16,884 nucleotides of DNA, from contig JAFGWS010000139.1 of the NCBI GenBank assembly GCA_016937035.1, forward strand, positions 1 through 16,884. Direction: 5' to 3'. Made by a program: the position numbers and the translations under genes. This document shows, in pieces, positions 13,038 to 16,884 of the stretch. The notes beneath the pieces were generated by a model. That model searched no databases, was not told the DNA's origin, and worked only from the letters and a program-made list of their open reading frames with translations. The stretch comes from Pontiellaceae bacterium. Its GTDB lineage: Bacteria; Verrucomicrobiota; Kiritimatiellia; Kiritimatiellales; Pontiellaceae. Numbering within the stretch: the first letter of the stretch is position 1; each line of letters begins with the position of its first letter.

Positions 13038-13062
13038 CAAAATGAGCCTATTTAAAGATGAT

Positions 13063-13111
13063 TGGTCACTAGTCCCTTACGCATTGCGAACTATTTCCCA
13101 TTTCCCACAAA
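13063..13111 (+). repeat. Degenerate heptamer repeat upstream of the BlaI gene
   Basis: Seven successive 7-mers in register: TGGTCAC, TAGTCCC, TTACGCA, TTGCGAA, CTATTTC, CCATTTC, CCACAAA. Neighbouring units resemble each other more than distant ones. It ends just before the operator region. Confidence 0.5.
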
Positions 13112-13128
13112 ATTTTCTGTTGACCTAT

Positions 13129-13146
13129 CTACTATATATATAGTAG
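13129..13146. promoter_or_regulatory. BlaI/MecI-type operator, perfect palindrome
   Basis: CTACTATATATATAGTAG is an 18-bp perfect palindrome, 31 bp before the BlaI start codon. BlaI/MecI operators have TACTA..TAGTA-like dyads. A TTGACC (13120-13125) just upstream could be the -35, so the operator would cover the spacer and -10 and block transcription of its own operon. Confidence 0.7.
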
Positions 13147-13177
13147 GTACTGCAAAAACAGTAACAAGGGGGGTGTC

Positions 13178-13558
13178 ATGAAAAAGGTAAAACCGTCATC
13201 GCTCGAATTGCAGGTCTTGGGGGTATTGTGGGAAACGGGAAAGGCAACCGCCCGGGAGGTTCTGGAAAATATGCCCGACCAAAAACCGCGCGCTTACACC
13301 ACGGTGCTGTCGGTGCTTCAGGGCATGGAAAAAAAGGGGCTGGTCAAAAGAGAAACCAGCGGAGTAACACATATTTGGAGAGCCGGCGTTTCCCGCGAAG
13401 AGACCGCGACGCCCGTACTGCGCGAGCTGGTTCAAAATGCGTTCGGCGGAAACACCGCCGTTGCGCTACAGCAATTGTTGGGCTCCGACAGACTGAGCCC
13501 TGCAGAAATCGATGAAATGCGCAAGCTGCTGGATGAAGCTAAAGGGGGCCAGGAATGA
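13178..13558 (+). CDS. BlaI/MecI-family repressor
   Basis: A winged-helix repressor of 126 residues that binds DNA as a dimer and is inactivated by cleavage when its M56 partner is triggered. The family pattern is clear: SSLELQVLGVLWETGKATAREV, then AYTTVLSVLQGMEKKGLVKRE as the recognition helix and start of the wing, then a C-terminal dimerisation region (about 75-125). ATG 13178 follows a G-rich Shine-Dalgarno (AAGGGGGG). The gene overlaps the M56 gene by 4 bp (ATGA) and sits behind a perfect palindromic operator, so it should be autoregulated with its partner. Confidence 0.9.
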   Translation: MKKVKPSSLELQVLGVLWETGKATAREVLENMPDQKPRAYTTVLSVLQGMEKKGLVKRETSGVTHIWRAGVSREETATPVLRELVQNAFGGNTAVALQQLLGSDRLSPAEIDEMRKLLDEAKGGQE

Positions 13559-16473
13559 GCCTCCAGTTTTTTGAAACACTTGTTCCCGCATTGCTGCATA
13601 CGCTTTGGATCGGTTTGATTTCTGCGGTGCTTCTTTTCGCTGCTTTGAGAATTACCAAGGCCTCTTCCGTTCGGTTGCGCTACTCGCTTGGGATCGCAGC
13701 GCTGTTGTCCGTTATTCTCGGCGGATTGTTTGCGTGGGAGCGGCCGGAGGCGGAACAAAAGACTCAATCCGCTCCGACTGATTCGCCAACCCGCACCTCT
13801 TCTTTAGCGACGGCAACGTCACTGTCAGAAACTGAATCTGCGGTGGTTCCTTCGGTGGAAAACGTTGTTGTTCATGCAAATCCGGCTGTGTCGGTGCCCA
13901 ACGTGCGGGCATTGAATAAACCGATGGAGATCAAGCAGATGGATTGGCGCAAGCCGATCGGGTTGTGCTGGATGCTGGGTGCGCTCATCAGCCTGTTGCG
14001 GCTCTTCCATATCTCTTGGAATATTCAGCAGTTGGTTCGAAAAAGCCGTGTCATCGAAAACGAGACGGTTCAGCGTTTGATGGCTGAGCTTGCTAAAACG
14101 GCCGGGTTTTCGCGCCGTGTATTGATGCTCACCGGCGAGCATATTGTTCAGCCCGCCGTGGCCGGCATTGTCCGCCCCGCTCTGTTTTTGCCGCTCTCCG
14201 TTGTAACCGGACTGCCCGAATGGCAGCTCCGCGCCATTCTTGCGCATGAGCTGGCACACATTGTTCGGAACGATTTTTTGGTCAATACGCTCCAGCTGCT
14301 GGCCGAAACCCTGCTCTTCTTTAATCCCGCCGTATGGTGGATTAACCGCCGTATTCGCGAGGAGCGCGAGGTCTGCTGCGATGCGCTCGCCGCCCAATGG
14401 ATCGACAGCAAAACCGCGCTGGCCGAAACCCTGATCGATCAGGCCAACATTCAGTCTGGAGCGTTACCCGCCTTCGGCGGCTCCGATTCCGGCTCGCTGA
14501 AAAACCGCATCCTGCGCCTGATCCATCCCACGCAAAAACCGCACCTCAAACTTCCGTGGAAATCGCTCCTGCTCGTCCTGCTCCTCGCTTCGTTCGGACT
14601 GTTTCTTGCGAAGCAGGGCACCTCAAAAGCGATTGACTACCTCAATCGCATGCAAGTGTTGACTGATTTTTATAAAAATCACGACGACTCGTCTACGGCG
14701 ATTCACCGAAACGCAATCCATCTGTTCGAAGAAGTCTCCATTGAAATCCCAGTCCGGATATGCGGAGAAATTCCGACCATCGAACCCGCGATCATTTATT
14801 TTGAAAGCGGGCCAAATAGCTATGGAATTCTGTTGGACCTTTCCGAACGCGATATCATCGAGCGTTCCGAGGAACGGATTCTGTTCCAAAAAACAATGAA
14901 AAAATCATATTCGCCGATCGGATACATCGACCGCTTTTACATCGAGGGAACCCATATTGGGCGAGTCGAAAGCGCCGGAGCCGCTGCAGATGAACACGGC
15001 GTCATTCGCCTGCCGGAAGTGGAACTCCTGCCGAGCTTTGCAGGAACGCTACAATTCATAACTTCCGACGGAATGCTCATTACAAACGTCATAGCAACCG
15101 GCGGAACAACCCGCTTAAACCAATTGAAAGAAAATGGACCGACCTACACGATGCCGAGCTGCTCGCAAACTCCGGTTCAAATCTCGATCATACCGCCGGA
15201 TGGCTTTATTAATGAAACACGCGCTATCACTTTTGAGAAAGCCCAAGTGATTGAATGGGTGCTTCAACCGGGCGTTCCTTTTTCGGGAACGGTCTTGAAT
15301 CAACTGGGAAAACCCGTTGAGGGTGCAGAAATCCGTCTGGCCGGAGGCCCAGAAAAAAGGGGCTTGTGGCGAGTCAACGATTACCCGGCCATTGCAACGA
15401 CCGACGCCTCAGGTCGATTCAGCTTTACTCGCATGGCAGCCGGGGAAGCCTATAACCTGCTCATCATGGCCGATGGCTATATGGGGAAATCTTCTGGACT
15501 CATTACGGCCGATGAGAGCGGCCGAACGTTTACTCTGCTGCCGCAGAAAAAAGTCGAAGTCCATATCAAAAATATGCAGTTGCTGAAACGAAAAGATGTT
15601 GAGTTGAATACAAGTTTGCGACTGAGCCCGGATGGCTATTTTCAGACCCGCCTTCCCGAAGAGTGGTGCCGATTGGTCTCTTCCAATTCAACCACCGCCA
15701 TCTATGAACTGAGCAACCTGTGGGAAGGCAACAGCCAATATACTTGCAATAGCACCTTGTGGATTGGACTAATTTCGCATGAGTTTGACCCCTCAAAAAT
15801 GGGGGACACATTGACCATTGATATTGCAGAAAAACTTCCCCCGGAAAAACGAGCTGTCCTACACAGGTTTACAATCCGCCTCATTCCGCCGAATGAAGAC
15901 CCGCTCCCGCAAGGTTCTCTTGAAATTTTGCACTATCAAGAACTCGCAGGGTATCCGGTATCCTTTTCGATCCCATCCGACGGCGTTATCCATGCTGATC
16001 TGATGGCAAGGCCCAAATCCGAAGTTCGATTGTCTTCAAAAGCCATCACCGGCTACAAAGTAGATCACGCGTTTACGGCAGATTCTACGAACATGGTCGT
16101 AGATGTTCCCCTCATCCCAACTGGATGCATCATGGTTACCTGTGTAGACTTAAAAGGAAACCCCCTCAAAAATTACTCGGTCAACATTGAAGCTCAAGGC
16201 CCTGACGTTCAGGGGGCAAGCGGCTGGAGCAACCTCGACATCCGAGACCCTGTGTACATTAATGATAACATTCCGCTCAATCAAAAGTGCCGTGTTCGCG
16301 TCTCAAAAAGTACTCCGGACGGGAAAATATCTACAGAGTATACGAGCGATTGGTTTACACTGACCGATGCCCACCCGGTCAAAGAAATATCCTGCGAACT
16401 TAAGGATCTTGCAAACATACAGCTCATTCGAAGCCCTGGGAATAATCATCGCATATCGACGACGGAAGAATAG
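13555..16473 (+). CDS. M56-family (BlaR1/MecR1-like) membrane metalloprotease with a long sensor region
   Basis: A 972-residue membrane protease, likely the signal partner of the BlaI repressor. Membrane segments lie at about 11-31, 43-60, 134-150, near 245-265 and 336-352. The zinc site is H231-E-L-A-H235, with E272 in REEREVCCD as the probable third ligand; the catalytic domain is therefore intact. After the last helix, about 620 extracytoplasmic residues follow. They include a carboxypeptidase-regulatory-like beta-sandwich (about 572-650: PFSGTVLNQLGKPVEGAEIR, then ATTDASGRFSFTRMAAGEAY). No penicillin-binding sensor motifs (SxxK, KTG) are visible, so the ligand is probably not a beta-lactam. 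It is about 1.6 to 2.5 times the usual length for the family. Confidence 0.88.
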   Translation: MSLQFFETLVPALLHTLWIGLISAVLLFAALRITKASSVRLRYSLGIAALLSVILGGLFAWERPEAEQKTQSAPTDSPTRTSSLATATSLSETESAVVPSVENVVVHANPAVSVPNVRALNKPMEIKQMDWRKPIGLCWMLGALISLLRLFHISWNIQQLVRKSRVIENETVQRLMAELAKTAGFSRRVLMLTGEHIVQPAVAGIVRPALFLPLSVVTGLPEWQLRAILAHELAHIVRNDFLVNTLQLLAETLLFFNPAVWWINRRIREEREVCCDALAAQWIDSKTALAETLIDQANIQSGALPAFGGSDSGSLKNRILRLIHPTQKPHLKLPWKSLLLVLLLASFGLFLAKQGTSKAIDYLNRMQVLTDFYKNHDDSSTAIHRNAIHLFEEVSIEIPVRICGEIPTIEPAIIYFESGPNSYGILLDLSERDIIERSEERILFQKTMKKSYSPIGYIDRFYIEGTHIGRVESAGAAADEHGVIRLPEVELLPSFAGTLQFITSDGMLITNVIATGGTTRLNQLKENGPTYTMPSCSQTPVQISIIPPDGFINETRAITFEKAQVIEWVLQPGVPFSGTVLNQLGKPVEGAEIRLAGGPEKRGLWRVNDYPAIATTDASGRFSFTRMAAGEAYNLLIMADGYMGKSSGLITADESGRTFTLLPQKKVEVHIKNMQLLKRKDVELNTSLRLSPDGYFQTRLPEEWCRLVSSNSTTAIYELSNLWEGNSQYTCNSTLWIGLISHEFDPSKMGDTLTIDIAEKLPPEKRAVLHRFTIRLIPPNEDPLPQGSLEILHYQELAGYPVSFSIPSDGVIHADLMARPKSEVRLSSKAITGYKVDHAFTADSTNMVVDVPLIPTGCIMVTCVDLKGNPLKNYSVNIEAQGPDVQGASGWSNLDIRDPVYINDNIPLNQKCRVRVSKSTPDGKISTEYTSDWFTLTDAHPVKEISCELKDLANIQLIRSPGNNHRISTTEE

Positions 16474-16485
16474 AAGGAGCGAAAA

Positions 16486-16551
16486 ATGAATCTCAGCTTT
16501 TTTGACACCCTCGTTCCCGCGCTGCTGGATAAAGCAACACCCTTTCTGTAA
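16486..16551 (+). pseudogene. Truncated start of a second M56 gene
   Basis: This 21-residue frame opens MNLSFFDTLVPALL, matching the first 14 residues of the preceding M56 protein (MSLQFFETLVPALL), and then diverges at once to DKATPFL and a stop. AAGGAG at 16474-16479, 6 nt upstream, gives it a good ribosome binding site. The DNA is similar but not identical to 13555-13596, so it is a paralogue start rather than a recent copy. The breakpoint is near 16527. The rest of the gene is absent and unrelated minus-strand sequence follows. Confidence 0.65.
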
Positions 16552-16631
16552 TTTCACGCAAATGCTCCTCTTTTCTTTCCCTCGCCCGAGCGGCCGATCC
16601 GCTTCCTTTCGGCTGCACTGGACGACAGGGT

Positions 16632-16884
16632 TTATTCCTGAGCCAATTCTGCGGCGGCATTGGAAAGGAACATATACCAGACGCCGGTATCAATGACGCA
16701 CTCGTTTTCCCCCCAGAAGAAGGGCCAGTCGTCCTTGTTTTCCAGATAATCCGGACGCAGCAAAATCAACCCAGGAACCACGCCGCCGGCAATGAAACTG
16801 AAATCCGCCCGGTTGTTACCATACATGATTTTCTTGGATTCGGTCCCGACCCCCATGACAAATGACAAGTTGGAGTAGGGATGG
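16632..16884 (-). CDS. C-terminal end of a glycoside hydrolase, GH9-like (partial)
   Basis: The frame is open to the window edge and gives the last 83 residues of a larger protein; the start lies outside. FVMGVGTESKKIMYGNN resembles the LGxNPxxxSYVTGxG segment near the end of GH9 enzymes. GENECVIDTGVWYMFLSNAA resembles the NExAIDxNAxL segment that carries the catalytic acid glutamate (here the E of NEC). A polysaccharide-degrading role would fit, but only the end is seen and another (alpha/alpha)6 hydrolase family is possible. It converges on the M56 operon. Confidence 0.5.
   Translation of the reverse strand, partial: HPYSNLSFVMGVGTESKKIMYGNNRADFSFIAGGVVPGLILLRPDYLENKDDWPFFWGENECVIDTGVWYMFLSNAAAELAQE

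Noticed and set aside
16590..16606. AGCGG-CCGAT-CCGCT hairpin followed by TCCTTT as a terminator between the converging M56 and hydrolase genes
   Set aside because: The 5-bp stem is short and the T-tract is interrupted, so support is too weak.

Overview
The window looks like chromosomal DNA from a Gram-negative bacterium of the PVC group, most likely Kiritimatiellota or a close Verrucomicrobiota/Lentisphaerota relative. The basis is an outer-membrane TonB system, a GxxExxY (PDDEXK_3) gene, a BlaI repressor paired with a very long M56 protein carrying a carboxypeptidase-regulatory-like domain, a GH9-like hydrolase end, and many dispersed intergenic repeats. This placement is inference from gene content; no marker gene is present.

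Layout. 1-48 is the tail of an upstream gene. 49-484 is repeat-rich non-coding DNA. About 526-658 is a cobalamin riboswitch. 748-7855 is a one-strand vitamin B12 uptake operon: btuB (outer-membrane receptor), exbB-exbD-tonB (its own energising complex), btuF (binding lipoprotein), a GxxExxY nuclease-fold gene, btuD (ATPase) and btuC (permease). The genes overlap or sit a few bases apart from exbD onward, so B12 level probably controls the whole set through the riboswitch.

7894-9613 on the minus strand holds gluQ (tRNA-Asp queuosine glutamylation) followed by a small lipoprotein with two copies of one domain. gluQ is divergent from an ArsR repressor gene at 9741, and the two have overlapping promoters on a candidate operator. 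arsR is followed by an ArsP/DUF318-type permease and a small cysteine-rich DGC protein, together a likely metal or metalloid resistance module. A soluble ferredoxin-NAD(P)H reductase lies on the minus strand at 11714-12742.

13129-16473 is a BlaI/M56 repressor-sensor pair behind a perfect 18-bp palindromic operator. Directly after it, at 16486-16551, is the first 14 codons of a second M56 gene, cut off by a change in sequence. The window ends in the C-terminus of a minus-strand glycoside hydrolase.

Two kinds of intergenic structure recur. Degenerate tandem repeats with a 7-bp period occur at six loci with a different unit at each, one of them running through the exbB stop codon. Inverted or dispersed elements of the GACCGC(G/T)AAG and AACCAC(G/T)GAATA types also recur. 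With the GxxExxY gene inside the B12 operon, the truncated M56 copy and the shared arsR/gluQ control region, these are the most interesting points. No CRISPR array, tRNA, rRNA or intact insertion sequence was seen.
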